From Halopseudomonas formosensis (GTDB taxonomy: Bacteria; Pseudomonadota; Gammaproteobacteria; Pseudomonadales; Pseudomonadaceae), in NCBI RefSeq assembly GCF_900115905.1, contig NZ_FOYD01000005.1:1-64000 (forward strand): DNA of 64,000 bases. The letters run 5' to 3'. Positions 44,517-63,991 of this stretch are shown here, piece after piece (within the stretch, counting starts at the first letter, position 1; the number at the start of each line of letters is the position of its first letter). The notes under the pieces were generated by a model. That model ran no database searches. It was not told the DNA's origin and worked only from the letters and a program-made list of their open reading frames with translations. The position numbers and the translations under genes are program-made.

Positions 44517-46301
44517 TCAGAACTGGGTCGCGTCCAGCTCGAACAATACTTCACTGCCGGCCCGGACCGCTTCGCTGAGCGAATGGATGCGCGGCAGCAG
44601 GCGTTTGAAGAAGAACCGGGCAGTACCCAGCTTGGCCTGATAGAAGCCGTCGGCGTCCTCTGCTGCGTCCAGCGCAACCCTGGCCATGCGTGCCCACATG
44701 TAGGCGTAGGCGGTGTAACCGAAGGCATGCAGGTACTCGACCGAGGCCGCGCCGATTTCATTGGGGTTGGCGCGGCTGCGCTCGATCACCAGATCGGTCA
44801 GCTGCTGCAGATTGTCCAGTGCCGCCGCCAGGGGCTGCACGAACTCCTGCATCTCGCCGGCGTCGTTGTCGGCGATGAAACCGCGGATCTCGTCGGCAAA
44901 TACCTTGAAATAAGCGCCGCCGTTGGCCACTGTCTTGCGCCCCATCAGATCCAGCGCCTGGATACCGTTGGTACCTTCATAGATCTGGGCGATGCGGACG
45001 TCACGTACCAGCTGCTCCTGACCCCACTCGCGGATGTAGCCATGGCCACCGAAAACCTGCTGGCCGTGAACACAGTTCTCGAACCCGACATCGGTGAAGA
45101 AGGCCTTGGCGACCGGCGTCAGCAGGGCTACCAGATCCTCGCCCTTGCGGCGGATCGCCTCGTCCTCGGCAAACTTGCTGATATCCAGCTGCATGCCCAC
45201 ATAGGTGGAGAACGCCCGGCTGCCCTCGGTCATGGCCTTCATGGTCAGCAGCATGCGGCGCACATCCGGGTGCACGATGATGGGGTCGGCGGCTTTGTCC
45301 GGCTGCACCGCACCGGTCGGCGCACGGCTCTGGATACGTTCGCGGGCGTAGGCCACAGCGCTCTGGTAGGAGGCCTCGGCGCAGCCGATACCCTGAATGC
45401 CAATGGACAGGCGCTCATAGTTCATCATGGTGAACATGGCATTGAGCCCCTTGTTCAGCTCACCGATGAGATAGCCCCTGGCCCCATCGAAATTCATCAC
45501 GCAGGTCGCCGAGCCCTTGATGCCCATCTTGTGTTCGATGGAGCCACAGCTCACGGCGTTGCGCTCGCCCAGGCTGCCGTCCTCGTTGACCAGGAACTTG
45601 GGCACCAGAAACAGGGAGATTCCCTTGGGACCGGCCGGCGCATCGGGCAGCTTGGCCAGCACCAGGTGAATGATGTTCTCGGTCAGGTCATGCTCACCGC
45701 CGGTGATGAAGATCTTGGTACCGGTGACCGAGTAGCTGCCGTCGGCTTCGGGCACGGCGCGGGTACGGATGATGCCCAGATCGGTGCCCGCGTGGGGCTC
45801 GGTCAGGCACATGGTGCCCGCCCAGTTGCCGGCATACATGTTGGGCAGGTATTTCTGCTTCAGTTCCTCGCTGCCATGGGCATCCAGCGCCAGGGTGCTG
45901 CCGGCAGTGAGGGCGATGTAGAGGGCGAAGCTGCTGTTGGCGCCATAGAGCATCTCCTCGACCTGTACGCCGAGGGTCTTGGGCATGCCCATGCCGCCGA
46001 ATTCCGGGTTACCGCCCAGACCGACCCAGCCGCCTGCGGCATAGGTGGCATAAGCCTCCCTGAATCCGTCGGGGGTGGTCACCTGGCCGTCGTTCCACAC
46101 CGCTCCCTGTTCATCGCCGTTGCGGTTCAGCGGGGCTATGGTCTGCGAGGTGATCTTGCCGGCCTCTTCCAGCATGGCATCGGCAGTCTCGGCATCGATG
46201 GCGCCTTCCAGGCCTGGCAGGCTCTGCCACAGCTTGTCAGCTTCAAAGACCTCGTTCAGCACAAAGCGGATATCACGCAGGGGGGCTTGGTACTCAGCCA
46301 T
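44517..46301 (-). CDS. Acyl-CoA dehydrogenase (FadE-type, first paralogue)
   Basis: FAD-dependent enzyme of the first beta-oxidation step, 594 residues, about 200 longer than classical MCAD because of an extra C-terminal domain, as in P. aeruginosa PA0506/PA0508 FadE proteins. Motifs: MCLTEPHAGTDLGIIRTRA (FAD and substrate binding), GIQGIGCAEASYQSAVAYA, and FGGHGYIREWGQEQLVRDVRI. It opens MAEYQAPLRDIRFVLNEVF. ATG 46301 with AGGAG upstream. Its paralogue follows upstream on the same strand with its own terminator, so the two are separate transcription units. Confidence 0.92.
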   Translation of the reverse strand: MAEYQAPLRDIRFVLNEVFEADKLWQSLPGLEGAIDAETADAMLEEAGKITSQTIAPLNRNGDEQGAVWNDGQVTTPDGFREAYATYAAGGWVGLGGNPEFGGMGMPKTLGVQVEEMLYGANSSFALYIALTAGSTLALDAHGSEELKQKYLPNMYAGNWAGTMCLTEPHAGTDLGIIRTRAVPEADGSYSVTGTKIFITGGEHDLTENIIHLVLAKLPDAPAGPKGISLFLVPKFLVNEDGSLGERNAVSCGSIEHKMGIKGSATCVMNFDGARGYLIGELNKGLNAMFTMMNYERLSIGIQGIGCAEASYQSAVAYARERIQSRAPTGAVQPDKAADPIIVHPDVRRMLLTMKAMTEGSRAFSTYVGMQLDISKFAEDEAIRRKGEDLVALLTPVAKAFFTDVGFENCVHGQQVFGGHGYIREWGQEQLVRDVRIAQIYEGTNGIQALDLMGRKTVANGGAYFKVFADEIRGFIADNDAGEMQEFVQPLAAALDNLQQLTDLVIERSRANPNEIGAASVEYLHAFGYTAYAYMWARMARVALDAAEDADGFYQAKLGTARFFFKRLLPRIHSLSEAVRAGSEVLFELDATQF

Positions 46302-46454
46302 GGTAACTCCTCAGCAATCAATAAGAAGCCGGCTCAGCCGGATCAGTGGCCTGATTGTAGTCTGAGAACTTTTCAAACGATAGCGTCTTGTTATGACTTT
46401 TTCTTATCCATTAGTCATATTTCGCTTTGCGCGAGGCCGCCGTCGGAGCCACCC

Positions 46455-46493
46455 AATAAAAAAGGCCTGCGCCCGATTGCGGACGCAGACCTT
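46455..46493 (-). terminator. Terminator of the second acyl-CoA dehydrogenase gene
   Basis: Minus-strand 13-bp stem with two mismatches (46463-46475 with 46480-46492) followed by a T-run (A-run 46455-46462 on the plus strand), 30 bp past the stop. Confidence 0.85.
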
Positions 46494-46520
46494 GATGGCC
46501 GGGAGCCTGATATCAATGGA

Positions 46521-48311
46521 TCAGAAGTGCTCCGCGCCCAGCTGCATCAGGCTGTCGGCACCCGCCTCGAGGGCGGCCACGTGGGCCTGGGCGCGGGGCA
46601 GCAGACGCTTGAAGTAGAACTGCTGGGTCGCCAGCTTGGCCTGATAGAAGCCCTGTTCGCTGGTACCGGCGTCCAGTTTCTGCTGAGCTACCACGGCCAT
46701 CTTCAGCCAGAAGAAAGCGTGGATGACATAACCGGAGAACATCAGGAAGTCCATGGCCGCTGCGCCGACTTCCTCACGGTTCTGCATGGAACGGACCGCG
46801 ATCTGCTGGGTCAGGTCGCCCCACTGCTTGTTCAGCCTGACCAGATCAGCCACATAGCCGCCAAGCTGGGCATGGCCCTCGTGGCTCTGGCAGAACAGGT
46901 GAACCTGCTTGCTGAAGGCGCGCAGCAGCTTGCCCTGGCTCATCAGCACCTTGCGGCCCAGGAGGTCCAGCGCCTGGATGCCGTTGGTCCCTTCATAGAT
47001 GGGAGCGATACGGCAATCACGTACCTGCTGTTCCTGACCCCACTCGCGGATGTAGCCATGGCCGCCGAACACCTGCATGCCGAGCAGGGTGGTTTCCAGG
47101 CCGGTTTCGGTCATGAAGGCCTTGCAGATGGGGGTGAGGAAGGCGAGCTGGTCCTCGGCATCGGCACGCACGGCCTCATCCTTCGAATAGTGGGCGTTGT
47201 CGAGCAGCTGGGCGGTGTAATAGGCCAGCGCGCGGTTGCCCTCGTTGAACGCCTTCATGGTCAGCAGCATGCGGCGCACATCAGGATGCACGATAATGGG
47301 ATCGGCCGGCTTGCCGGGTTCGGCGGGACCGGACGGCGAGCGCATCTGCAGACGGTCCTTGGCGTAGGCCAGGGCATTCTGGTAGGACACTTCGCCATGA
47401 CACAGCCCCTGCATGCCGGTACCCAGGCGGGCACTGTTCATCATGGTGAACATGCAGGCCAGACCCTTGTTGATCTCGCCGATCAGAAAGCCGGTGGCGC
47501 CATCGAAGTTCATCACGCAGGTGGCCGACGCCTTGATGCCCATCTTGTGCTCGATGGAGCCGCACTTGACCGCATTGCGCTCGCCGACCTCGCCGTTGGC
47601 GTCGGGCAGGAACTTGGGCACGATGAACAGCGAGATTCCCTTGGTGCCTTCCGGGGCGTCGGGCAGCTTGGCCAGCACCAGGTGGACGATGTTCTCCGCC
47701 AGGTCGTGCTCGCCGGAAGAAATGAAGATCTTGGTGCCGGTGACCGCGTAGGTGCCGTCAGGCTGAGGCACTGCACGGGTCTTGATCAGACCCAGATCGG
47801 TACCGCAGTGCGGCTCGGTCAGACACATGGTGCCGGTCCAGTAACCGGGCACCAGCTTGTTCAGGTACAGCTGCTTCTGCTCCGGAGTACCGTGGGCGCG
47901 GATAGCCGCGGCACAACCATGGGTCAGACCGGGATACATGTTCCAGGCATAGTTGGCCGATGCGGTCATCTCGTTGACCACCAGGCCCAGGGAGGCGGGC
48001 AGTCCCTGGCCGCCGTACTCCACCGGCCCGCTCATGGCTGCCCAGCCGTTCTCCACGTACTGCTGGTAGGCTTCCTTGAAGCCCTTGGGTGTGGTCACCA
48101 CCCCGTCCTCGAAGTGGCAGCCCTCTTCGTCACCGGTGCGGTTCAGCGGCGCCAGCACCTCGGAAGCGAACTTGGCACTCTCCTCCAGTACTGCGTCAAC
48201 CAGATCCGGGGTGGCGTCGGTCAGGCCGTGGGCAGCATAGCTGCCGGCAAAGTCGAAAACCTCGTCCATGACAAAGCGCATGTCGCGCAGGGGGGCGTTA
48301 TAGCTGGGCAT
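46521..48311 (-). CDS. Acyl-CoA dehydrogenase (FadE-type, second paralogue)
   Basis: A 596-residue paralogue of the neighbouring gene. It has MCLTEPHCGTDLGLIKTRA, GMQGLCHGEVSYQNALAYA and FGGHGYIREWGQEQQVRDCRI. I place the start at 48311 (MPSYNAPLRDMRFVMDEVF) because GGAG lies six bases upstream and the sequence then aligns from residue 1 with the paralogue. The first in-frame ATG at 48344 has no ribosome site. In P. aeruginosa such pairs differ in chain-length preference, but which chain length applies here cannot be read from sequence. Confidence 0.92.
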   Translation of the reverse strand: MPSYNAPLRDMRFVMDEVFDFAGSYAAHGLTDATPDLVDAVLEESAKFASEVLAPLNRTGDEEGCHFEDGVVTTPKGFKEAYQQYVENGWAAMSGPVEYGGQGLPASLGLVVNEMTASANYAWNMYPGLTHGCAAAIRAHGTPEQKQLYLNKLVPGYWTGTMCLTEPHCGTDLGLIKTRAVPQPDGTYAVTGTKIFISSGEHDLAENIVHLVLAKLPDAPEGTKGISLFIVPKFLPDANGEVGERNAVKCGSIEHKMGIKASATCVMNFDGATGFLIGEINKGLACMFTMMNSARLGTGMQGLCHGEVSYQNALAYAKDRLQMRSPSGPAEPGKPADPIIVHPDVRRMLLTMKAFNEGNRALAYYTAQLLDNAHYSKDEAVRADAEDQLAFLTPICKAFMTETGLETTLLGMQVFGGHGYIREWGQEQQVRDCRIAPIYEGTNGIQALDLLGRKVLMSQGKLLRAFSKQVHLFCQSHEGHAQLGGYVADLVRLNKQWGDLTQQIAVRSMQNREEVGAAAMDFLMFSGYVIHAFFWLKMAVVAQQKLDAGTSEQGFYQAKLATQQFYFKRLLPRAQAHVAALEAGADSLMQLGAEHF

Positions 48312-48418
48312 CATCATCTCCGGTGCAATGGCGTTGTATGTCATTCATACAGACGTTTGACACTAATGTGCCGCTGACCAGCCAGTCAACGAAAAAGCCC
48401 GCCCATTACACCGCTTGA

Positions 48419-49906
<1,488 letters not shown>

Positions 49907-50045
49907 AATCTCCTACGCCACTTATTCCACAAAAGAATAACAAAATCATTTTCAGATCTTGGACAGACTAAGGCTCAACCTTTAGGGTAGCGGCAGCTTG
50001 GTTCCCGGTGCGGAACCGATACCTCACACGAGATTCAGGTTGCCG

Positions 50046-51836
50046 ATGAACTGGGAAACACTCTCCATGCTGGGCGTGGCCGCCCTGCTGTGCTGGGTCA
50101 TGTATGCCTTCGTCCGGGAAAAATTCAGCCCGGATATCGTGGTGGGCATTGCCGTGGCCGTTCTGCTGGCCAGCACCCTGCTGACCCCGGCCGAGGTTCT
50201 CGGCGTCCTGTCCAACAGCGCCCCCATCACCATTGCCTGCATGTTTGTTCTCTCCGCCGCGCTGGAGCGTACCGGCTGCGTCGAACGACTCGGCAGCATA
50301 CTTGCCCGCATCGGCGGCACCAGCCCTACCCGCATGCTGTTTGCCCTGCTGCTCACCGCCATGCTGCTGTCCACCTTCATCAACAATACGCCCGTGGTGG
50401 CCATCCTCACCCCGGTGGCGGTCACGCTGGCGGCGCGGGTCGGCAGCAAGGCCTCGAAACTCCTGATCCCCCTGTCCTATGCCACCATCCTGGGCGGCAC
50501 CATGACCATGATCGGCACCTCGACCAACATTCTGGTTGACGGCGTAGCACGCCAGCAGGGCATGGCCCCCTTCGGCATGTTCGAAATTTCCCTGGCCGGC
50601 GCCATCTATGCGGCCATCGGTCTGACCTTCATCATGCTGTTCGGCAAACGCCTGCTTCCCGATCGCGACAGCCTCTCCGAGCGTCTGCGTCCCCAGCGCA
50701 GCCGTACTTTCATGACCGAGCTGCTGGTGCCCCAGGGCTCGCCCGTGGTCGACAGAACCATTGCCGACGCCCAGCTCAACGGCGACAGCGGAATCAAGGT
50801 GCTGAAGATCTTCCGCGGCGAGGATGAACTGTCCACACCGATCAATACCACCACCCTGCAGGCCGGGGATCGTCTTATCCTGCATGCCGGCATGCGGGAC
50901 TTCGTCGAGCTGCGCCACACCGGCGTACTCGAATTCAACCGCGACCAGCGTTTCGAGACCATCTCCACCCGGGATGTGGTGCTGGCCGAAGCCGTGGTGG
51001 CGCGCAGCTCGCGCTATATCAACCGTCCCATGCGCGACCTCAACCTGACCGCCCGTTACGGCATCCATGTATTGGCCGTGCACCGCCAGGACGAGCACAT
51101 CCAGGACAACCTGGATGACTTCGAGCTGCAGTTCGGTGATGTGATGCTGGTTGAGGGGTCGCCCGCACAGATCCGCAAGTTTGCCGACAACGGTGACCTG
51201 ATCAGTCTCAACACCGTGCAGGAGCGGGCTTACCGCCGGAGCAAGGCGCCCATTGCCATTGCGGCGGTCGTTGCGGTGATGAGCCTGGCCGCCATGGGTG
51301 TCATGCCTATCGAGGGGCTGGCGATCATTGCCGCCGCCGTGGTGGTGGCTACCGGCTGCCTGGATGTGGAGGATGCCTACAAGGCCATCGACTGGAAGAT
51401 ACTGTCGCTGATCTTCGGCATGCTGGCGATCAGCATCGCCATGAACAAGGTCGGGCTGGTGGACAGCATAGTGGCCCAGGTCATGACCCTGTCGCCCTGG
51501 CTGGGCCCCCTGTTCATGCTGTCCTTCATCTACCTGCTGACATCCACCCTGACCGAGATCGTCAGCAACAATGCGGTCGCCGTACTGCTGACGCCGATTG
51601 CCATCGGGGTTGCCCATCAGCTGGGCGCCGACCCGCGCCCCTTCGTGGTCGCTGTGATGTTCGCCGCCAGCGCCAGTTTCGCCACGCCCATCGGCTACCA
51701 GACCAATACTCTGGTCTACAGTGCCGGCGGCTACAGGTTCATGGACTTCATGCGCATCGGCATGCCGCTGAACCTGATCATGTGGGCCACGGCTACGGTC
51801 ATCATCCCGCTGATCTGGCCGCTGTTCCCGGCGTGA
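50046..51836 (+). CDS. SLC13/DASS-type anion permease with two TrkA-C domains
   Basis: A 596-residue permease: six N-terminal helices with the [15 protein letters not shown]-type motif ([21 protein letters not shown]), a central cytoplasmic region with two RCK_C/TrkA-C domains ([19 protein letters not shown]... and ...[23 protein letters not shown]), then the second half with [21 protein letters not shown] and [18 protein letters not shown]. Such proteins carry dicarboxylate, sulfate or other anions, and the substrate here is unknown. Start at 50046 with AGG upstream. A short hairpin GGTTCC/GGAACC lies in the leader. Confidence 0.88.
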   Translation: MNWETLSMLGVAALLCWVMYAFVREKFSPDIVVGIAVAVLLASTLLTPAEVLGVLSNSAPITIACMFVLSAALERTGCVERLGSILARIGGTSPTRMLFALLLTAMLLSTFINNTPVVAILTPVAVTLAARVGSKASKLLIPLSYATILGGTMTMIGTSTNILVDGVARQQGMAPFGMFEISLAGAIYAAIGLTFIMLFGKRLLPDRDSLSERLRPQRSRTFMTELLVPQGSPVVDRTIADAQLNGDSGIKVLKIFRGEDELSTPINTTTLQAGDRLILHAGMRDFVELRHTGVLEFNRDQRFETISTRDVVLAEAVVARSSRYINRPMRDLNLTARYGIHVLAVHRQDEHIQDNLDDFELQFGDVMLVEGSPAQIRKFADNGDLISLNTVQERAYRRSKAPIAIAAVVAVMSLAAMGVMPIEGLAIIAAAVVVATGCLDVEDAYKAIDWKILSLIFGMLAISIAMNKVGLVDSIVAQVMTLSPWLGPLFMLSFIYLLTSTLTEIVSNNAVAVLLTPIAIGVAHQLGADPRPFVVAVMFAASASFATPIGYQTNTLVYSAGGYRFMDFMRIGMPLNLIMWATATVIIPLIWPLFPA

Positions 51837-51853
51837 GCCGCCGAGCGAGCAAT

Positions 51854-51884
51854 AAAAAAAGGGCCTGCACAAGCAGGCCCTTTT
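51854..51884. terminator. Bidirectional terminator between permease and metY
   Basis: GGGCCTGC-ACAA-GCAGGCCC (51861-51880) with a seven-A run before and TTTT after, between convergent genes. Confidence 0.92.
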
Positions 51885-51904
51885 CATTCCAGCGGCGGTC
51901 GGCG

Positions 51905-53179
<1,275 letters not shown>

Positions 53180-53209
53180 TCTTGTTGGACTCCCTTGTCT
53201 TGGTGATCG

Positions 53210-54298
53210 TCAGCCCTGGGCGACGACCGCGTTCGGATCATGATACTTGGCCGACAGCTCGTGCACTGCCTCGATGAACACGCCAGCGTGTGCCGGGTCC
53301 ACCTCCGGGGTGATGCCGTGACCCAGGTTGAACACATGGCCGGTACCCTTGCCATAGCTGGCCAGAATGCGCTCCACCTCGTCGCGGATGGCCTTGGGGT
53401 TGGCATAGAGTACGGTCGGATCCATGTTGCCCTGCAGCGCCACCTTGGATCCCACCCGGGAACGGGCTACACCGATGTCCATGGTCCAGTCCAGCCCCAC
53501 GCCATCGGCGCCGCAGTCGGCGATGCTCTCCAGCCACAGGCCACCGTTCTTGGTGAAGACGATGGCCGGCACCCGGCGTCCGTCGTGCTCGCGGATCAGG
53601 CCGGCAACAATCTTGCGCATGTAGGCCAGGGAGAACTTCTGGTAGGCATCGGCGGACAGGTTGCCGCCCCAGGTATCGAAGATCTGCACGGCCTGGGCAC
53701 CGGCACGAATCTGGGCATTCAGGTAGCTGATCACCGAGTCGGCCAGCTTGTCCAGCAGCAGGTGCACCGCCTCGGGCTGGTCATACATCAGCGCCTTGAT
53801 CTTGCGGAAGTCCTTGGACGAGCCGCCTTCAACCATGTAGGTGGCCAGGGTCCAGGGGCTGCCGGAGAAGCCGATCAGCGGCACGCGACCATTGAGTTCG
53901 CGGCGGATGGTGCGCACGGCGTCCATGACATAGCCCAGATCCTTGTCCGGATCGGGGATGGGCAGTGCCTGGATGTCGGCCAGGGTGTCGATGCGCTTGC
54001 GGAAACGCGGACCTTCGCCGGTCTCGAAGTGCAGGCCCAGGCCCATGGCATCTGGAATGGTCAGGATGTCGGAAAACAGGATGGCCGCATCCAGCGGGTA
54101 GCGCTCCAGCGGCTGCAGTGTTACCTCGCAGGCCATCTCCGGGTTCATGCACAGCCCCATGAAATCCCCGGCGCGGGCGCGGGAGGCGCGGTACTCGGGC
54201 AGGTAACGACCCGCCTGGCGCATCATCCACACCGGCGTGACATCCACAGGCTGGCGCATCAGCGCACGCAGAAAACGGTCATTCTTCAGTTCAGACAT
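53210..54298 (-). CDS. hemE: Uroporphyrinogen decarboxylase HemE
   Basis: Removes four carboxyl groups from uroporphyrinogen III in heme synthesis. A 362-residue protein with both family signatures: [16 protein letters not shown] and [20 protein letters not shown] 54298 is chosen as the conserved start, although the ribosome site is weak. It follows gltD on the same strand after 145 bp, which contain a TACAAT hexamer (minus strand, about 54331-54336), a possible promoter. Order gltB-gltD-hemE is the Pseudomonas arrangement. Confidence 0.96.
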   Translation of the reverse strand: MSELKNDRFLRALMRQPVDVTPVWMMRQAGRYLPEYRASRARAGDFMGLCMNPEMACEVTLQPLERYPLDAAILFSDILTIPDAMGLGLHFETGEGPRFRKRIDTLADIQALPIPDPDKDLGYVMDAVRTIRRELNGRVPLIGFSGSPWTLATYMVEGGSSKDFRKIKALMYDQPEAVHLLLDKLADSVISYLNAQIRAGAQAVQIFDTWGGNLSADAYQKFSLAYMRKIVAGLIREHDGRRVPAIVFTKNGGLWLESIADCGADGVGLDWTMDIGVARSRVGSKVALQGNMDPTVLYANPKAIRDEVERILASYGKGTGHVFNLGHGITPEVDPAHAGVFIEAVHELSAKYHDPNAVVAQG

Positions 54299-54443
54299 GA
54301 ATTCGGTACTCAGTTGCGTAAATAGCAACCATTGTAACCGTTATCGCGCCGAATATAAGGGCTGCTGCGGCAAAGGGGCGCGGCCGGACGGAACTCTCCA
54401 GCCCAGCTCGGCGCCAACCACACTCCAGCAAATGAAATGAGCC

Positions 54444-60375
<5,932 letters not shown>

Positions 60376-60595
60376 AAATACGCTCTCGAAAATCGAAGTG
60401 TTTCTGAGGCTTGCCGACAACCGGCGGACCTTCGCCAAGGGCCATCACCACGCCTGGAATGCCCTGATTCTACACAGCGGCATGTCGCGTCACAATAATT
60501 TTTGCCGCAAAAACATATGCAAATGTCGTAAAAAGGAATGCTTTTTTATTTTGATGTCGATTTTTTGAACCAGCATGGTGCACGCACCATCGGCA

Positions 60596-60612
60596 TGCAC
60601 CAGCAAAGTGCA
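60596..60612 (-). promoter_or_regulatory. NtrC-like binding site upstream of gltB
   Basis: TGCACCAGCAAAGTGCA matches the NtrC dyad TGCACC-N5-GGTGCA with one mismatch. A second partial dyad TGGTGCACGCACCA lies at 60576-60589. About 100 bp upstream of the predicted -35 box. Confidence 0.45.
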
Positions 60613-60677
60613 TGACCGGGAGGTCATGAACCGAGCACGAAGAGCAAAGAGGGGAAGAGTAAAAGGAACGGAAGGCC

Positions 60678-60709
60678 CCAGGCCGACCCACAGCTGCGGG
60701 TCGGCCTGG
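60678..60709 (-). terminator. Hairpin after the DamX-like gene
   Basis: A perfect 12-bp stem (60678-60689 with 60698-60709) starting 11 bp past the stop. Only C/T-rich sequence follows on the minus strand. Confidence 0.6.
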
Positions 60710-60720
60710 CGAGACGCGCT

Positions 60721-62319
60721 TCAGCGCAGGGATTGCTGAATGCTGGCCATGCTGCGCGGCCAGGGCTTCTGCTTGCGCAGCGACTCGGGCAACCTGGCAG
60801 CCCCCTGCTGAGCCTGGGCACGACTGGCATAGGCACCCTGGGTCACGACATACCAGGGCTGGCCCTCATGGACGGTCTCGAAGAGCCCCATATCCGCAAC
60901 GCCGGACTGCGCCCGGATGAAGTCCAATGCCGCCTGACGAGAACGGGTCCCCAGCACCTGCAGCGCATACTGGCTGGCCGGTCGCTGACGATACCAGGCC
61001 GCGCCGTGGGGCTCGGCTGAACCATGGGGTGCTGCCTGCCCTTCCACAGCAGGAGCGCTGCGCACCGGAGCACTGCTCGTTGCCGGCGTGGCAGCCACGG
61101 GGGCCGCAGCAACAGGTGTCGACTGTAGCACCGGCGTCGATGCCGTCGGAGCCGGCGAAGCAGGTGCCGGTCCACCCGCGGGCGGAACCGGCGGAGCTGC
61201 TACTACCGCAGGCACCTCCACCCGGGGCGGCTCGGGCATGGGCAGAGGCGGCGGAAGTTCGCCACCAGCTGACGGCCGGGTCGCAGCTGCAACGGGTGCG
61301 GACACCATTTCAACGTCAGCTGTTGATTCGGCGTCCTGCTCCTCGGCAATCCGTTCGAGCGCACTGGAGGAATCTCCGGGCATCTGCAGCACTGCAGCGC
61401 CGGTTCCGGCAGTAACATCCACGCTGGCCACCGGCTCGGGCAGATTCAGCACCGTCTGGGTGGGCGCCGGCTCCTCGCCACCCATCATCCAGGCGATGGC
61501 AACCCCGACACCTACCAGAACCAGCGCGGCAACCGAACGCAGGGGAAAACCGGAGCGTCTGGATCGCACTGGCCGGATGTCCTGCTCAACCTCCTCCAGC
61601 ATGACCTGACGAGCCGCCTCGTTGACCGCACCCGGCCACCCGCCGCTCAGCTCATGGATTCGCGCCACCTGCTGATCATCAAGCAACTCGATGCCCTGCC
61701 CCGCACCTTCCAGTCGCTGGGCCAGATAGGCTCGCGTCTCTTCCAGGGTAAAGGGCGGCATATCCACCAGCTGCAGCCAGGCGCGCTCTGCCGGCATGCT
61801 CACCGACTCCAGCTTCTCGGCAATGCTGTCTTCGGCGAACAGGAAAACCCGAGGCGCCGCCCTTCCGGACTGGCTGATATCTGCGAGCATCTGCAGGGCA
61901 TCCTGCTGCAGGCAATGGGCATCGTCCACCACCAGATAGATCTGCATGCCTGTGGCGTGGAGCTGTGAGGAGCGCTCCAGCAAGTCGTCGATGTCACTGA
62001 CCCCGAGCGCCTGACAGATCAGCTTCTGCAGCCCATCCTCGGTCGCATACTCGCGCCCGGAGGTAACCACACACTGCACCTTGTCCCGGTTGCAGCTGGC
62101 CACCAGCGCCTGACGCAACAGGGTCTTGCCCGCCCCGCTGGGGCCGACCACCACCTGCAACTGCTCGGCAAAATGTGCCATATGGTGGAGCTGGGCGAGA
62201 ACCGGCTTGCGGCCGGGCGTAAAGAACCTGAACCCCGGCGGTCGCGCGGCAAAGGGGTCATGCTGCAATTGGTAATGAAGAAGAAAATCCTCGGTACTGC
62301 TCAATTCGTCCGCCCTCAC
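60721..62319 (-). CDS. damX: DamX-like AAA ATPase with SPOR domain
   Basis: A bitopic cell-division-associated protein of about 532 residues. An N-terminal AAA ATPase (Walker A VGPSGAGKTLLRQALV, Walker B IYLVVDDAH), one transmembrane helix (SVAALVLVGVGVAIAWMMG, about residue 270), a long Pro/Ala-rich periplasmic linker and a C-terminal SPOR domain (YALQVLGTRSRQAALDFIRAQ) that binds denuded septal peptidoglycan. I use the GTG at 62319, 13 bp after the aroB stop with AAGGGG upstream. ATG starts farther up would overlap aroB by about 50 bp. The family fuses the ATPase to DamX in Pseudomonas. Confidence 0.85.
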   Translation of the reverse strand: MRADELSSTEDFLLHYQLQHDPFAARPPGFRFFTPGRKPVLAQLHHMAHFAEQLQVVVGPSGAGKTLLRQALVASCNRDKVQCVVTSGREYATEDGLQKLICQALGVSDIDDLLERSSQLHATGMQIYLVVDDAHCLQQDALQMLADISQSGRAAPRVFLFAEDSIAEKLESVSMPAERAWLQLVDMPPFTLEETRAYLAQRLEGAGQGIELLDDQQVARIHELSGGWPGAVNEAARQVMLEEVEQDIRPVRSRRSGFPLRSVAALVLVGVGVAIAWMMGGEEPAPTQTVLNLPEPVASVDVTAGTGAAVLQMPGDSSSALERIAEEQDAESTADVEMVSAPVAAATRPSAGGELPPPLPMPEPPRVEVPAVVAAPPVPPAGGPAPASPAPTASTPVLQSTPVAAAPVAATPATSSAPVRSAPAVEGQAAPHGSAEPHGAAWYRQRPASQYALQVLGTRSRQAALDFIRAQSGVADMGLFETVHEGQPWYVVTQGAYASRAQAQQGAARLPESLRKQKPWPRSMASIQQSLR

Positions 62320-62332
62320 GTTCCTTCGCCCC

Positions 62333-63412
62333 TTATTGTCCAATTCCGGCCAGAACGGTATCCAGCGCAGATCCATCGAACGCACCAGTCACCACCGCCT
62401 GCCCCAGCTGCTGCAGCAGCACCAGGCGCAACTGGCCGTCCAGCACTTTCTTGTCCACGGACATCAGCCGCCGGAAATCCTCGGCCCGCATGCCCGGCGG
62501 GGGCGTGATCGGCAACCCTGCAGCAGCGATGATGTTCCGTGCACGCTGGCGATCCTGATCGGTCAGCCAACCGAGCTCCGCCGACATGTCCAGAGCCATG
62601 ACCATGCCTGCACCCACCGCCTCACCATGCAGCCAGCTGCCATACCCCTGATGGGCCTCTATCGCATGGCCGAAGGTATGACCGAGATTGAGGATGGCAC
62701 GTACGCCGCCCTCTCGCTCATCTGCAGCCACCACCTCGGCCTTGATCGCACAGGAACGGTGGATGGCCCTGGTAATCAGTTCCGGGTCCAGCGCGCGCAG
62801 CCCCGCCATGTTGTCTTCCAGCCATTGCAGGAATTCGCGGTCACGGATCAGCCCATACTTGATGATCTCCGCCAGCCCCGCACTGACCTCCCTGGCCGGG
62901 AGCGTGGCCAGAGTATCGGTGTCTATCAATACCGCCCTGGGCTGGTAGAAGGCGCCGATCATGTTCTTGCCGGCGGGATGATTGATACCCGTCTTTCCGC
63001 CTACCGACGAGTCAACCTGTGACAGCAGAGTGGTGGGGATCTGGATGAAGTCCACGCCGCGCTGATAGCAGGCGGCGGCGAACCCGGTCATGTCACCGAT
63101 CACCCCGCCACCAAGGGCTATCAGGGTGGTGCGCCGATCGTGACGGGCCCCCAGCAGTGCATCGAAAATCTGCTGCAGAGTAGCCCAGTTCTTGAACGCC
63201 TCGCCGGTGGGCAGGACCACCGATAGCAGGGAATAGTCCGACAGGGTCCGGCGCAACCGCTCAAGATACAGCGGCGCGACCGTATCGTCGGTTACGACAC
63301 AGACCTGACGGCCAGCGATATGGGGCTTGAGCAGCTCAGCCTGGTCAAGCAGGCCACTGCCAATATGGATGGGATAACTACGATCACCGAGATCAACGGT
63401 CAATTGCTGCAT
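62333..63412 (-). CDS. aroB: 3-Dehydroquinate synthase AroB
   Basis: Second shikimate-pathway step, NAD- and Zn-dependent, 359 residues. [44 protein letters not shown] and the metal-ligand region [26 protein letters not shown] are all present. ATG 63412 with AGGGAGAG upstream. Aligns from residue 1 with family members. Confidence 0.97.
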   Translation of the reverse strand: MQQLTVDLGDRSYPIHIGSGLLDQAELLKPHIAGRQVCVVTDDTVAPLYLERLRRTLSDYSLLSVVLPTGEAFKNWATLQQIFDALLGARHDRRTTLIALGGGVIGDMTGFAAACYQRGVDFIQIPTTLLSQVDSSVGGKTGINHPAGKNMIGAFYQPRAVLIDTDTLATLPAREVSAGLAEIIKYGLIRDREFLQWLEDNMAGLRALDPELITRAIHRSCAIKAEVVAADEREGGVRAILNLGHTFGHAIEAHQGYGSWLHGEAVGAGMVMALDMSAELGWLTDQDRQRARNIIAAAGLPITPPPGMRAEDFRRLMSVDKKVLDGQLRLVLLQQLGQAVVTGAFDGSALDTVLAGIGQ

Positions 63413-63475
63413 GGAACTCTCCCTGACAATCCCGCTAGGATACATCAGTCCCGCCCTCACAGGGCAGAGCACCAC

Positions 63476-63991
63476 TCAGCCCGCGCTCCGCTCCAACTCC
63501 GCGACGATGGCATTGACCACCACCTTGGGGCCACGCTGGTCGGTATCTATGATGAGGTGCGCAATCTCGCGGTACAGGGGATCGCGCTTGGCCATCAGGT
63601 CCCGAAGCACCTTTTCCGGATCCGCCGTCTGCAGCAGGGGCCGCTGGCGATCCTTGGCGGTACGCTGGAGTTGCTGCTCGACACTGGTGCGCAGATAGAC
63701 CACCAGCCCGTTTTCACCCAGCGCACGACGATTGGACTCGCGCATGACCACACCGCCGCCAGTGGCCAGAACGATACCCCGTTCCTGCACCAGCTCGGCG
63801 ATCATGGCTTCTTCACGTTGACGAAAGCCGTCCTCCCCTTCCACATCGAAGATCCAGGGAATATCGGCTCCGGTTCTGGCTTCGATCTCCCTGTCAGAAT
63901 CCTTGAAGGGATAACCAAGCTCCTTGGCCAGCAGGCGCCCGATGGTACTCTTTCCTGCCCCCATCGGGCCTACCAGAAACACATTACGCAA
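63476..63991 (-). CDS. aroK: Shikimate kinase AroK
   Basis: Phosphorylates shikimate, 171 residues, complete. Walker [13 protein letters not shown], shikimate-binding DSDREIE and GGGVVMRE, lid region [11 protein letters not shown]. The best start is a TTG at 63991 (then Arg-Asn-Val-Phe-Leu-Val-Gly). There is no ATG between it and the P-loop. The window ends nine bases upstream, so the ribosome site cannot be seen. First gene of the aroK-aroB-damX run. Confidence 0.93.
   Translation of the reverse strand: MRNVFLVGPMGAGKSTIGRLLAKELGYPFKDSDREIEARTGADIPWIFDVEGEDGFRQREEAMIAELVQERGIVLATGGGVVMRESNRRALGENGLVVYLRTSVEQQLQRTAKDRQRPLLQTADPEKVLRDLMAKRDPLYREIAHLIIDTDQRGPKVVVNAIVAELERSAG

Larger units (their letters stand above)
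60376..60720 (-). promoter_or_regulatory. gltB promoter region
   Basis: A 345-bp region without a gene. A good sigma-70 promoter reads on the minus strand: TTGTGA (60495-60490), 17-bp spacer, TAGAAT (60472-60467), giving a leader of about 85 nt. Farther upstream are NtrC-like dyads at 60596-60612 and 60576-60589. The far end holds the terminator hairpin of the DamX-like gene. Confidence 0.6.

Noticed and set aside
44469-48377. A 1302-codon open frame on the plus strand opposite the two acyl-CoA dehydrogenases.
   Set aside because: It is antisense to two clearly recognised genes. Its translation is repetitive His/Gln/Gly-rich low-complexity typical of GC-rich shadows.
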